From: Pseudomonadota bacterium
Lineage (GTDB): Bacteria > Chloroflexota > UBA6077 > JAJPHF01
Length of the DNA: 64,000 nt
Reading direction: 5' to 3'
Assembly (NCBI GenBank): GCA_021325365.1
Contig: JAJPHF010000083.1
Location: forward strand, 1 to 64,000
Each line of letters starts with the position of its first letter. Position 1 is the first letter of the stretch. Under the pieces are notes generated by a model that ran no database searches, had not been told where the DNA came from, and saw only the letters and a program-made list of their open reading frames with translations. Shown here piece after piece: positions 15,435-24,369 of this stretch. The position numbers and the translations under genes are program-made.

Positions 15435-16415
15435 TCAGCTCTCCCGCCGACGCAGCAGCGCCGCCACCAGGCCGAGCAGCCCCACGGAGCAGAAGAGCAG
15501 CGGGGCGAACAGCGGCGGGCCCATCGGGATGTTGAATTGCAGGTTGGTGAAGCCGCCGGGCATGCGGCGGATGCCGCGCAGGTGCAGGCCGAAGCCCAGC
15601 AGCCCGTCGAGCAGCGTGACCGTCGACGTGACCGGCAGCACACGGTGCGCGACCCGCCGGCTGCACGCCGCGCCGACGGCGGCCGCGACCATCGGCGGCG
15701 TCACCCAGATGGGGGTCCACATCCAGCGCTGGTTGAAGCTGCCGCGCAGGTGCTCGAAGTACGCCTCGCCGCCGGCCAGCACGGCGAACACCGCCGAGGT
15801 GAGCGCCAGCCCCTGCTGGAAGCGTCCGTGGGCGACGTTCAGCTCGATCTGCTCGAGCGGGTCGTGGTGGCCGGGATGGGCGAGCGGGCGATGGACGCGG
15901 CGGCGGACCCGGGCCACGGGCGGCGGCAGGAGGTCCGGCACCTCGCGGCGCAGCAGCCCCGCGAGCACGCCCATCACCCCGACCGTACACATTAGCAGCG
16001 GCGCGAAGACCGGTGGGCCCATGACGACGTTGTAGCGGCCGAGGCGGAAGCCGCCGGGCATGCGCTGGATGCCGCGGAGGTGGAGGACGAACCCGGCGAT
16101 GCCGTCGGCGAGGGAGGCGAGCGCCGTTAGGGGCAGCAGCGTGCGGGCCGCGCGCTCGCTGACCAGCGCGGCCAGCGCAGCGCCGACCGCTGGCGGCGTG
16201 AGCCAGACGGGCGTCCACATCCAGCGGTGGGCGAAGGCGCCGCGCTGGTGCTGCGTGTACGCCTCGAAGCCGCTGACGACGGCGGCAAAGGCGGTCATCA
16301 GGGCCATGCTGCGCTGGAAGCGGCCGGTACGGATCTCGCGGCGGGCGAGCGCGGCCTCCTGCACGAGCCGCTCCACGGGGCTTGGCAGGCGCGCGGTCGG
16401 TCGCCAGAGGCTCAT
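15435..16415 (-). CDS. Internally duplicated membrane protein, presumed anchor of the GMC dehydrogenase
   Basis: The protein has 326 residues from ATG 16415. It is built of two repeats of about 130 residues (30-160 and 195-326) joined by a basic, His-rich linker. Each repeat carries GRFQ, EAY..H.RG.F..RWMWTP.W.TPP, then LHLRGI.RMPGGF and MGPP.FAPLL, and about four membrane segments, so about eight overall. Two His per repeat (QHQRG or EHLRG, and LHLRG) are conserved between copies and could be ligands for heme or quinone. I do not recognise the family. Its position as first gene of the dehydrogenase operon suggests it passes electrons to the membrane or anchors the enzyme. Confidence 0.85.
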   Translation of the reverse strand: MSLWRPTARLPSPVERLVQEAALARREIRTGRFQRSMALMTAFAAVVSGFEAYTQHQRGAFAHRWMWTPVWLTPPAVGAALAALVSERAARTLLPLTALASLADGIAGFVLHLRGIQRMPGGFRLGRYNVVMGPPVFAPLLMCTVGVMGVLAGLLRREVPDLLPPPVARVRRRVHRPLAHPGHHDPLEQIELNVAHGRFQQGLALTSAVFAVLAGGEAYFEHLRGSFNQRWMWTPIWVTPPMVAAAVGAACSRRVAHRVLPVTSTVTLLDGLLGFGLHLRGIRRMPGGFTNLQFNIPMGPPLFAPLLFCSVGLLGLVAALLRRRES

Positions 16416-16521
16416 ATGGCGGTGCTCCGCTTACTGTGATGGCGGCCAGCCGGCCGCTGCTGGCAGTGCGCGTCAGGCGGGCCGCGCCCCGCCTCACGGC
16501 TGTTGGCTGCGTCAGGCTCGC

Positions 16522-16731
16522 TTAGCGCGGCGGGTTCGCGACGATGTTCTGGTGGCGGCTGGGCGGGACGTGGCCGGGCGTGGGCGGTCCCTCGGCTCGG
16601 CGTCGACCATGGTGGGCGGCGCCCTTCGTGCGCCCAAAGGCGAGCGTCCCCACGCCCACGACGAGCAGCGCGCCGGCCAGCGCCAGCCCGATCTCCAGCA
16701 GGGCCTCCGTGTCGAGCGGCTCCAGCTTCAC
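16522..16731 (-). CDS. Small single-pass membrane protein
   Basis: The protein has 69 residues from GTG 16731, overlapping the enolase-family stop by four bases (GTGA). An acidic N-terminus (VKLEPLDTEALLE) leads into one membrane helix (IGLALAGALLVVGVGTLAF, about 14-32). A basic, Pro/Gly-rich tail of about 35 residues follows. No family is recognised. The coupled start argues that it is really translated, and it may be a membrane partner or regulator of the operon. Confidence 0.6.
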   Translation of the reverse strand: MKLEPLDTEALLEIGLALAGALLVVGVGTLAFGRTKGAAHHGRRRAEGPPTPGHVPPSRHQNIVANPPR

Positions 16732-17885
16732 GCGGCGATCCTCCACTGCTCGGCGTCCTGGCGGCGCAGGTCGAGGCCCAGACCGGGCCGGCCGGGATCG
16801 GGCCGCAGGCAGCCCCCGGCGGGCTGCGGGGCGCCGTCGAACAGCATGCGCTCGATGCGCGCGTGGTCGTGGAAGTATTCGACGTGCGACAGCTGCGGCG
16901 CCGCGCAGCCGACCTGCGCGTGCAGCGACGGCGCGCAGTGGGCCGAGAACGGCGTCGCGAAGCCGTGGGCGATCTCGGCGGCCTCCAGCCAGCCGGTGAC
17001 GCCCAGGCAGCGCGTGGCGTCGGCCTGCTGGATGTCCACCGCGCCGGCCCCCAGCATGTGGCGAACGTACCAGGGGTCGTAGGCGTACTCGCCGGCGGCA
17101 ATGGCCATCGGAGCGTGCTGGCGCACGAACGCCAGGTCTTCGAGCTGGTCGGACGAGACCGGCTCCTCGAAGTAGGTGACGCCCTCCTCCGCGAAGCGCG
17201 CGGCCTGGGCGAGCGCCTGTTTCACGGTGTAGGCGCCGTTGGCGTCCACAAACAGCTCGGCGTCGGGGCCGATCGCCTGGCGCGCGGCGCGCACGCGCAC
17301 CACGTCCTCCTCGGGCCGTGTGCCCCAGTCGGTGCCGATCTTCATCTTCACGCGCGGGATGCCCTGCCGCACCCAGCCGCCCAGCTGCTCGGTCAGCTCC
17401 TGCACGGTGTAGCTGGTGAAGCCGCCGCTCCCGTAAATGGGGACCGCCTCGCGGTGCGGGCCGAGCAGCCGGTACAGCGGCTGCCCGGCGAGCCGCGCCT
17501 TCAGGTCCCACAGCGCCACGTCCACGGCCGAGATCGCGGTGGCCGCGATGCCCGGGCGGCCCACGTTACGCACCATCGCGATCATCGCGCCCCAAGCCGC
17601 GCGCACGTCGTCCACCGGGCCGCCGACGACGACCTGCGCCAGCAGCTCGTGGACGACGCCCGCGGCCGTCGCCGAGGCGTAGGTGTAGCCGAGGCCACGC
17701 GCGCCGGAGGTCGCCACCGCCTCCACGAGCACCATCGTCGTGGCGTCCCAGGTGTAGGTGCCATCCGCCTCCGGGCGGTCGGTGGGGATGCGGTAGACGT
17801 GCGTCTCCAGGCGCGCGACGCGCTCCCCCGTCGCGACGTCGCCTGTGTCGGGTCGCGCGTTGGCGCCTGGGGTGGAGTCGATCAT
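16728..17885 (-). CDS. Enolase-superfamily enzyme (mandelate racemase / muconate-lactonizing type)
   Basis: The protein has 385 residues from ATG 17885; an upstream in-frame start at 17942 is inside a hairpin and unlikely. The lid domain is N-terminal. In the barrel the acid/base Lys is in RVKMKIGTDW, metal ligands lie in LFVDANGAYT, FEEPVSS and AAGEYAYD, and the opposite-face base is His in PFSAHCAPSLH. This is the mandelate-racemase arrangement, so it is likely a sugar-acid dehydratase or racemase. It sits between a ThDP oxidase and the GMC dehydrogenase operon on the same strand, consistent with sugar-acid oxidation. Confidence 0.9.
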   Translation of the reverse strand: MIDSTPGANARPDTGDVATGERVARLETHVYRIPTDRPEADGTYTWDATTMVLVEAVATSGARGLGYTYASATAAGVVHELLAQVVVGGPVDDVRAAWGAMIAMVRNVGRPGIAATAISAVDVALWDLKARLAGQPLYRLLGPHREAVPIYGSGGFTSYTVQELTEQLGGWVRQGIPRVKMKIGTDWGTRPEEDVVRVRAARQAIGPDAELFVDANGAYTVKQALAQAARFAEEGVTYFEEPVSSDQLEDLAFVRQHAPMAIAAGEYAYDPWYVRHMLGAGAVDIQQADATRCLGVTGWLEAAEIAHGFATPFSAHCAPSLHAQVGCAAPQLSHVEYFHDHARIERMLFDGAPQPAGGCLRPDPGRPGLGLDLRRQDAEQWRIAA

Positions 17886-17907
17886 GGTCAGTTCCTCGTC
17901 AAGGGTG

Positions 17908-17943
17908 ATTGCTCGGTGCTGGCAACTGCCAACACCGAGCAAT
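17908..17943. terminator. Hairpin between the ThDP-enzyme and enolase-family genes
   Basis: A near-perfect 17-bp inverted repeat (ATTGCTCGGTGCTGGCA with its complement, one G-T pair) fills the 75-base gap. On the minus strand it lies after the ThDP gene and in the leader of the enolase-family gene, so it may stop or attenuate transcription. Confidence 0.55.
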
Positions 17944-17960
17944 TGACCGTTGACAGACAG

Positions 17961-19715
17961 TTAGACTACTTCCCGGACCTTGTCGGCCAGCACGGTCTTG
18001 ATGATGTCGAAGCGGTCCTTCTCGCCCTTCGCCAGCGCCTCGGCGAAGTGGACCGCTTGCTCGGTCGTGATCTTGCCCGGCATCGGCGGCTCGTTCGGGT
18101 CCACCACGGCCTCGATGACTGCCGGGCCGGGGTAGGCCAGGGCTTCACGCAGGATCGCCTCGGCCTCGCCGGGGCGCTCGATGCAGTAGCCGGCCGCGCC
18201 GCACGCCTTCGCGTAGGCGGCGAAGTCGATGGGCTGCAGCTCGACGCCGAACTGCGGGTTGGCGCTGAGGACGAGCTGTTCCCACTTGATCTGGCCGAGC
18301 ACGTTGTTCTTGATGACGACGACCTTGACGGGCAGGTTGTACTTCACGAGCGTCGCGACCTCGCCCATCAGCATCGTGAAGCCGCCATCGCCCACAAAGG
18401 CGACTACCTGTCGGCCCGGGAAGGCGGCCGCGGCGCCGACGCTGTAGGGCAGGCCGTTGGCCATGGTCGCCAGCGAGCCGGAAAGCGAGAACTGCATGTT
18501 GCCGCGGATCTGGATGTAGCGCGCCGACCAGGTGGCGATCGTGCCGCTGTCGGACGAGACGATGGCATCGTCGTTGAGCAGCTTGTTCAGCGCGTGGGCC
18601 ACGACCTGCGGCTTCATCGGCATCGCGTCGCTCGTGGCGCGCTCCTCCATCACCCGGTTCCAATGGCGCATACGCTCCTGGGCCTTCTTCAGGAAGCCAC
18701 GGTCGTGCTTGTGCTGGATCAGTGGCAGCAGCCCGCGCAGCACGTCGCGGCAGTCGCCTACCAGCCCGACGTCGGCGGGGGCGCGCAGGCCGATGCGCTC
18801 CGGATCGAGGTCGATCTGGACGATCTTGGCCTGGCCGGGCTTAGGATAGAACTCGATGTAGGGGAAGCTGCTGCCCGCGATGACCAGTGTGTCGCACTCA
18901 TTCAGCGCGTCTTGGGACGGCCCCGTGCCGAGCAGGCCGATGCCGCCCGTGGTGTAGGGGCTGTCGTCGGGCACGACCGCCTTGCCTAGCAGCGGCTTGA
19001 TGATCGGGCCGGCCACCGCCTCGGCCAGCTGCAGCACCTCGGCGCGCGCGTCCAGACAGCCGCGGCCGGCGAGGATCGCCACCTTGGAGCCGGCGTTGAT
19101 GATGTCGGCGGCCTGCTGGAGCAGTGCCGGCGAGGGAATCGGGCGGGCGGCGGCGAAGATGTCGGCGCTGTGCTCCGGGATGTTCGCGGATGAGCGGGGA
19201 ATGTCGCCGGCCTCCCACTCCTGGATGTCCTTGGGGATCGTGAGGTGCGAGACGGACCGCTGGGCCAGCGACGTGCGGATCGCCTCGTCCACCAAGTTGT
19301 TCACGTGCGCCGGGCCCATGATGCGCTGGTTGTAGACCGCCACGTCCATGAACAGCTTGTCGAGGTCGACGTCCTGTTGGTAGTGGGTGCCGATCAGGTC
19401 GTGGAAGGTATGACCGGTGATCGCCAGGACCGGCTGGCCGTCGCACTTGGCGTCGTACAGACCGTTGAGCAGGTGGATGCCGCCCGGCCCCGAGGTCGCC
19501 AGGCAGACGCCGAGGCGACCGCTGTACTTGGCGTAGCCGCAGGCGGCGAAGGCCGCCGCCTCCTCGTGGCGCACCTGGATGAAGCGGATCTGGTCCTGCC
19601 GTGTGCGCAGGGCCTCCATGATCTCGTTGATGCCGTCGCCCGGCAAGCCGAACACCGTGTCCACGCCCCATTCGATAAGCCGCTCGATCAGTAGGTCCGC
19701 CGCGGTCTTTGCCAT
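17961..19715 (-). CDS. Thiamine-diphosphate enzyme, pyruvate oxidase / pyruvate:quinone dehydrogenase-like
   Basis: The protein has 584 residues from ATG 19715. It has the three-domain ThDP fold: an N-terminal pyrimidine-binding domain with the catalytic Glu in IQVRHEEAAAFAACGYAK, a central domain (AILAGRGCLDARAEV), and a C-terminal domain with the ThDP/Mg motif GDGGFTMLMGEVATLVKYNLPVK followed by NN. The overall pattern is closest to pyruvate oxidase/PoxB rather than acetolactate synthase, which fits the HVNNLVDEAIRTSLAQRSVSHLTIPKD segment. The likely reaction is oxidative decarboxylation of pyruvate to acetate. No partner subunit is adjacent. Confidence 0.88.
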   Translation of the reverse strand: MAKTAADLLIERLIEWGVDTVFGLPGDGINEIMEALRTRQDQIRFIQVRHEEAAAFAACGYAKYSGRLGVCLATSGPGGIHLLNGLYDAKCDGQPVLAITGHTFHDLIGTHYQQDVDLDKLFMDVAVYNQRIMGPAHVNNLVDEAIRTSLAQRSVSHLTIPKDIQEWEAGDIPRSSANIPEHSADIFAAARPIPSPALLQQAADIINAGSKVAILAGRGCLDARAEVLQLAEAVAGPIIKPLLGKAVVPDDSPYTTGGIGLLGTGPSQDALNECDTLVIAGSSFPYIEFYPKPGQAKIVQIDLDPERIGLRAPADVGLVGDCRDVLRGLLPLIQHKHDRGFLKKAQERMRHWNRVMEERATSDAMPMKPQVVAHALNKLLNDDAIVSSDSGTIATWSARYIQIRGNMQFSLSGSLATMANGLPYSVGAAAAFPGRQVVAFVGDGGFTMLMGEVATLVKYNLPVKVVVIKNNVLGQIKWEQLVLSANPQFGVELQPIDFAAYAKACGAAGYCIERPGEAEAILREALAYPGPAVIEAVVDPNEPPMPGKITTEQAVHFAEALAKGEKDRFDIIKTVLADKVREVV

Positions 19716-19732
19716 TGTTCGCACCCCTCGTG

Positions 19733-22027
19733 CTACTGTGCGCCGCGCTGGCTCTGTGCCGGGCCGGCTGATGAGCCTGGCTGCGGGCCCGGTGGCTTTG
19801 CCTGCGCGTCCTTGCCGGCGTCGTCCGAGCCAGTCGCAGAAGCTGTGCCCTCGGCCACGACCTCGATGCCATCCCCCTGCTGGCCGAGCAGCTCCCAGCG
19901 GGACCGCTCGGCCTCGCGCCAGAAGCGCAGGTCGAGCCGCGCCTGGCCGACGGCGAGGTTCCGCAGCTCGACGTCGGGCAGCCAGTCCGGCAGCGTTGGG
20001 TCCACGTACAGCCGGCCCCGTGGCGCGTCGGCGCGCAGCCCCAGGATCGTGCGAATAAACAGGAAAATGCTCCCCGCGGCCCATGCCTGCGGGATGTTGG
20101 CGCCGAGATACTGCACCGGGAAGAGGCAGTCGCGGCGGTCGAGGCCGGCGAACAGCTCCGGCAGGCGGTAGTTCTCGAAGTGCGCGGCGGCCTCGAACAC
20201 CGCGCGCGCGACTTGGTTCGCTTCCGCGGCGAAGCCGTAGCGTTTGAACCCCGCTGCGATGAGCGCGTTGTCGTGCGGCCAGACCGCGCCGTTCTGGTAG
20301 GCGAAGGGGTTGTAGGCCGGATTGTCCGCGCTCAGCGTGCGGATACCCCAGCCGGTCCACATGTCGCGCTGGAGCAGGCGCTGCATCACCCGGCGGGCCT
20401 TGTCGGGGTCGGCAATGCCGCTCCACAGGCACTGGCCAGCATTCGACGCCACCGTCGCGATCGGGCGCTTGTCCGGGTCTAAGCCAAAGGCGTAGGAGTC
20501 GATCTCCTCGCACCAGAAGCGCTCGTCGAAGGCGCGGCGGAGCGTCACGGCCTGGTCGGCGAGCGCGGCGGCCCGGTCGTGATCGCCGAGCGCGGCGAAG
20601 GCCTCGGCCATCCGCCGCTTCGCGTCGTAGACGTAGCCCTGTAGCTCACAGACCGCCTTGGGCTGCGATACCTGGCTGCCGTCGGGGTACACCACGGCGA
20701 CGCCCGAGTCCTTCCAGCCCATGTTCTCGAAGCCCTGGCTGGAGAACGTCTTGTACTCCTGAAAGCCGTCGCCGTCCAGGTCGCCGTAGTGGTCGATCCA
20801 CGCCAGGCAGTGCTCGGCGTGCTCGCGGTATGCCTCCAGCAGCCCGCGATCGCCGGTCCACAGCCAGGCCTCGTGGAGGACGATCAGGTACAGCGGGGTG
20901 GCGTCCCAGGTACCGTAGTAGGGCGTCTGGGGGATCAGGTTGAAGTAGGCTAGCTCGCCGTGGCGGACCTCGTGGAGGATCTTGCCCGGCTGCGCGTCCC
21001 GCCAGTCGTCGCGCTCGGTGGCCTGGTAGGCGGCCAGCTTGCGGAGGGCGCCGCGGGCGAATGCCGTGTAGACGGCCATGTTCTGATAGCTGACGACCAG
21101 GCTGTCGCGCCCGAACAGGGTCACGAACCAGGGCACGCCCGCGGCCGGCAGCCACTCGTGCTCGGGCATTTCGGCCTCGTGCAGCCGCAGCGCCGCCATG
21201 TCGTTCACCGACTGATCGAAGGTCGCCACCAGGTCGTTGTTGCTGGCGAGCAGGTGGGTCGTGTTCTTCGTCCAGACGGCGAGGCGGTCCTCGCGGCGCT
21301 GCCCGCTGCCCGGCGGGGGCGCGTGCTCCCCCTGGCCGACGTCGAGCAGCATCGTGGCCGACGCTCGCCACTGGCCGCCGGCCGGCAGCTCCACCGTCCA
21401 CACGATGCGGCCGTTGTCGTAGCGAGGCGGGGAGTCGCAGTGGTGGACGCGATAGGTGAAGCGGCGCCGGAAATCGCGGTCGTGGTACTCCGTGACGAAA
21501 TCCCAGTGCTCGTCGGCGACCTGCCAGGCGCTGGACGAATCGCCCCGTGCCCAGTAGCGATGGGACTTCACGTCGAACAAATCGACGAAGTCGGAGCGGA
21601 TGGCCAGCTCTAGATGAAACGTCTGGTCCATGCCGCTGTAGTTGGTCAAGCGGAACTGCTCGTTGATCCGCTCGCCGACCGAGCGGGTGACGACGAGGCC
21701 GATGCGATGCGCCGGGATGCAGTTCCGCACGCCGGGCAAGCCGCCCCTGTCGGTGTTGGGCGAGTGGGGCAGCGGGTTGTCGAGCGCGGGGATCTCGGGG
21801 TTCGCGTACACCAGCCGCGCCTCGTAGTAGCTGGTGGTGGCAGACGTCAAGAGCACCCAGGGCTGGCGCTCGACGGTGAGTCGATAGTAGCCGACGAACC
21901 GCGTATCGCGCGCGAACACGCCCTCGTCGCGATCCGGATGGATCTCCCCCTGGCGGTCGGTGACCATGAACGTGCTGCCGTGATTGATCGTCAGGACGGG
22001 CGGGCCGACCGTGATCTCCACCGGCAT
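19733..22027 (-). CDS. Amylo-alpha-1,6-glucosidase / glycogen-debranching-type protein
   Basis: The protein has 764 residues from ATG 22027, 17 bases upstream of the ThDP gene. The N-terminal bacterial glycogen-debranching domain is signed by NHGSTFMVTDRQGEI and RDTRFVGYY (residues 14-60). The C-terminal (alpha/alpha)6 barrel has WFVTLFGRDSLVVSYQN, TPYYGTWDATPLY, GFENMGWKDSG and PFAYQNGAVWPHDNALIA. The last 40 residues are low complexity. It would trim alpha-1,6 or related glucosidic bonds in the cytosol. It is divergent from the kinase gene, and the shared gap carries GTTCAGG boxes, so it may be a target of that two-component system. Confidence 0.9.
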   Translation of the reverse strand: MPVEITVGPPVLTINHGSTFMVTDRQGEIHPDRDEGVFARDTRFVGYYRLTVERQPWVLLTSATTSYYEARLVYANPEIPALDNPLPHSPNTDRGGLPGVRNCIPAHRIGLVVTRSVGERINEQFRLTNYSGMDQTFHLELAIRSDFVDLFDVKSHRYWARGDSSSAWQVADEHWDFVTEYHDRDFRRRFTYRVHHCDSPPRYDNGRIVWTVELPAGGQWRASATMLLDVGQGEHAPPPGSGQRREDRLAVWTKNTTHLLASNNDLVATFDQSVNDMAALRLHEAEMPEHEWLPAAGVPWFVTLFGRDSLVVSYQNMAVYTAFARGALRKLAAYQATERDDWRDAQPGKILHEVRHGELAYFNLIPQTPYYGTWDATPLYLIVLHEAWLWTGDRGLLEAYREHAEHCLAWIDHYGDLDGDGFQEYKTFSSQGFENMGWKDSGVAVVYPDGSQVSQPKAVCELQGYVYDAKRRMAEAFAALGDHDRAAALADQAVTLRRAFDERFWCEEIDSYAFGLDPDKRPIATVASNAGQCLWSGIADPDKARRVMQRLLQRDMWTGWGIRTLSADNPAYNPFAYQNGAVWPHDNALIAAGFKRYGFAAEANQVARAVFEAAAHFENYRLPELFAGLDRRDCLFPVQYLGANIPQAWAAGSIFLFIRTILGLRADAPRGRLYVDPTLPDWLPDVELRNLAVGQARLDLRFWREAERSRWELLGQQGDGIEVVAEGTASATGSDDAGKDAQAKPPGPQPGSSAGPAQSQRGAQ

Positions 22028-22078
22028 GCGGTTCGTCTCTCCCCGTGGGCATCTCCGCTGGTATCGTAGCGGCGGCGC

Positions 22079-22128
22079 CCTGAACGCGCCCTGCGTGCAG
22101 GCTGGCGCGGCCTGAACGCGGCCTGAAC
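22079..22128. promoter_or_regulatory. Phased CCTGAAC boxes between divergent genes
   Basis: CCTGAAC occurs at 22079, 22111 and 22122, the last two exactly 11 bp apart. A weaker CCTGCGT at 22090 is also in phase. Read on the other strand this is GTTCAGG, the same direct repeat as at 24207-24224. Such 11-bp direct repeats suit an OmpR-type regulator, and the regulator gene lies 1.3 kb away. Confidence 0.5.
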
Positions 22129-22252
22129 GGCGACCGGGCTCACGCGACGCCGTGTGCTGGCACGCCGCTTGCACCCAGCGCGTGGAAAGCCCTTCGCGCC
22201 CGCGACGACCGCTCTCGGCGTGTCGGCCGGCGCTCCCGCAGCGTGAGATAGC

Positions 22253-23413
22253 ATGCAAGCGCTCTGGCACAGCCCTCGCCCGACGCTGTCTGCGCTTGCC
22301 CTGAGCGGGCCGGGGACCGCCCTGTTCCGCAGGCGTTGGGCCCGGCAACAGGCCCGACTCGCCATCCGGCTCGCGGTGATGGCGGCGATCCTCGTCGCGG
22401 TGTACGCGCTCGACCGCACCATGCTCGACGGACCAACCACCTGGCTGGCCTACGCGATCCCCGTGCTGCTCGCCCCGCGCCTGGTGCCGCTCGGCGTGGC
22501 GCCGCTCGTGCTCGTCGGCGCTGTGCTGCTGGGCTGGAACGACGCGCTCGGCAGCGGCGACGGCGGCCGCGATCAGGCGGTACGCGTGCTGATGCTCGTC
22601 GCGATTGCCCTGTACGCCATGCGCGACGTGCGCCGCGAGCACGAGCTCGAGGCCGCCAAAGCGCGCTTGCTGCAACTGGTGTCGCATGAGCTGCGCACGC
22701 CGCTCCACCACATCAAAGGGTTCGCCTCGACGCTGCTCCAGACCGACCTGGAGTGGGACGCCGCGACCCAGCGGGAGTGCCTGGTGACGATCGAGCAGAG
22801 CGCCGATCGGCTGACGCGGCTCATCGACACGCTGCTCGACATGGCGCGCGTCGCCGACGGCTGCCTGGCGCCCCAGCGCGAGCGCTGCGCGCCGGCGGCC
22901 CTGGTGGGGCGGGCGGTCGAGATGGCGCACGACAGCATTGCGTTGCATTCGGTCGAGGTCGACCTGCCCCCCTCTCTGCCCGACGTTCTCGTCGATCCCG
23001 CGCAGGTGGAGCGGGTGCTGGTCAACCTGCTCGACAATGCGGCGAAGTACTCGGCGCCCGGCCTGCGCATCCAGGTGAGCGCCCGCGCCGAGCGCCGCGC
23101 GGTCGTCGTGCGCGTCGCGGACGAGGGGGCAGGGGTGGCGCCGAGCGAGCGCCGCCGCATTTTCGCGCGCTTTCAGCGCGGCACCGCGGCCACGCGCGCC
23201 CACGCGCCGGGGACGGGGCTGGGACTGGCGCTCGCCCGCGAGATCCTGGCCGCCCAGGACGGCGCGATCTGGGTCGAGCCCAACGTCGAGCGCGGCAGCG
23301 TCTTCGCCGTTCGCCTGGCGCGGGCCGACGTGAGTGCCAGGCCGACGCCCCGCGAGCGGCCGCCGTTGCGGCCGGCCGCCCCCGATCCCGCTGCCGAGGT
23401 GCAACGAGCATGA
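22253..23413 (+). CDS. Sensor histidine kinase
   Basis: The protein has 386 residues from ATG 22253. Three or four membrane helices (38-53, 62-95, 108-122) leave almost no external domain, so it likely senses within the membrane or via partners, in the manner of KdpD C-terminal halves. The H-box is LVSHELRTPLHHIKGF (phospho-His145). The N-box is LVNLLDNAAKYS, G1 is VADEGAGVAPSE, and G2 is GTGLGLALAREIL. Its stop overlaps the regulator start (ATGA), so the pair is translationally coupled. Confidence 0.93.
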   Translation: MQALWHSPRPTLSALALSGPGTALFRRRWARQQARLAIRLAVMAAILVAVYALDRTMLDGPTTWLAYAIPVLLAPRLVPLGVAPLVLVGAVLLGWNDALGSGDGGRDQAVRVLMLVAIALYAMRDVRREHELEAAKARLLQLVSHELRTPLHHIKGFASTLLQTDLEWDAATQRECLVTIEQSADRLTRLIDTLLDMARVADGCLAPQRERCAPAALVGRAVEMAHDSIALHSVEVDLPPSLPDVLVDPAQVERVLVNLLDNAAKYSAPGLRIQVSARAERRAVVVRVADEGAGVAPSERRRIFARFQRGTAATRAHAPGTGLGLALAREILAAQDGAIWVEPNVERGSVFAVRLARADVSARPTPRERPPLRPAAPDPAAEVQRA

Positions 23414-24114
23414 CCGTGGGCACGCGCGTGCTGGTCGTCGACGACGAGCCGCAGACGGCGCGCTACCTGACGTTGAACCTGCAAGGACGGGGCTACGAGG
23501 TGGTCGTCGCGGCCGACGGCTGTGAGGCGCTGAAGATCGCCGAGGAGACGAATCTCGACCTGGTGCTGCTCGACCTGGGCATTCCGGGCCCGGACGGCTT
23601 CGCCGTGCTGGAGGCGCTGCGGCGCTGGAACGACGTGCCGGTGGTCGTCATCTCGGCGCGCGGGCAGGAGCGCGACAAGGTGCGGGCGCTCGACCTGGGC
23701 GCCGACGACTACCTGACCAAGCCGTTCGGCGTGCAGGAGCTGCTGGCCCGCGTGCGGGCGCACCTGCGGCGTGCCGACGGCCGCGGCAGCGGCCCCCGCG
23801 CGCCGCTCGAGGTAGGCGCGCTACGCGTCGATTACGGCAGCCGCGAGGTCACCGTCGACGGGCGGCGGGTGCGGCTCACGCCGACCGAGTACGGCCTGCT
23901 CGAGCAGCTTGCGCTCGCGGCGGGTCGCGTGCTCACCCACACCACGCTGCTCCAGCGCGTCTGGGGCCCCGCCTACCGCGACGAGGCGGACTACCTATGG
24001 GCCTACGTCAGTCGGCTGCGGCGAAAGCTCGAGCCCCACCCCGATGCCCCGCGCTACATCCTCACCGAGCCTGGCGTCGGCTACCGCCTCGCCACCCCGG
24101 ACGAGACCGCCTGA
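23410..24114 (+). CDS. OmpR/KdpE-family response regulator
   Basis: The protein has 234 residues from ATG 23410. The receiver domain has acidic DDE at 11-13, phospho-acceptor Asp55 in LVLLDLGIPG and Lys104 in YLTKPFG. The C-terminal winged helix runs from VGALRVDYGSREVTVDG to RYILTEPGVGYRL. It would be phosphorylated by the overlapping kinase and bind tandem 11-bp direct repeats. Such repeats (GTTCAGG) lie on both sides of this operon, suggesting autoregulation. Confidence 0.93.
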   Translation: MTVGTRVLVVDDEPQTARYLTLNLQGRGYEVVVAADGCEALKIAEETNLDLVLLDLGIPGPDGFAVLEALRRWNDVPVVVISARGQERDKVRALDLGADDYLTKPFGVQELLARVRAHLRRADGRGSGPRAPLEVGALRVDYGSREVTVDGRRVRLTPTEYGLLEQLALAAGRVLTHTTLLQRVWGPAYRDEADYLWAYVSRLRRKLEPHPDAPRYILTEPGVGYRLATPDETA

Positions 24115-24206
24115 CACGGCGCCCCCACGTTGCCGTCCTTCGCCCGCGGCGTCAAGCCTGCCCATCCCGGGGCCCGCGAACCCGAGAGAGCGCGCGCCCG
24201 CGCGCC

Positions 24207-24224
24207 GTTCAGGGCGTGTTCAGG
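24207..24224. promoter_or_regulatory. GTTCAGG direct repeat, predicted regulator box
   Basis: GTTCAGG at 24207-24213 and again at 24218-24224, exactly 11 bp apart, lies about 150 bp before the receiver-only gene. It matches, on the opposite strand, the boxes at 22111 and 22122. Confidence 0.5.
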
Positions 24225-24369
24225 CCCGAGCCGCGCGTATCCGGCTCGCGCAGAGGGGACGCCTGCCACACTGGGGACAGATGCGCCACGCTCGTGGCAC
24301 GCCCTCGACGTGCCGGCGCGGCGGCCCGCCCTCCGCTACGGCGGTACCGGGGCGGTGGCAGGAGCGAAT

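Noticed and set aside
16503..18989. Long plus-strand frame of 828 codons
   Set aside because: Opposite the enolase-family and ThDP enzymes, both strongly supported; no domain pattern.
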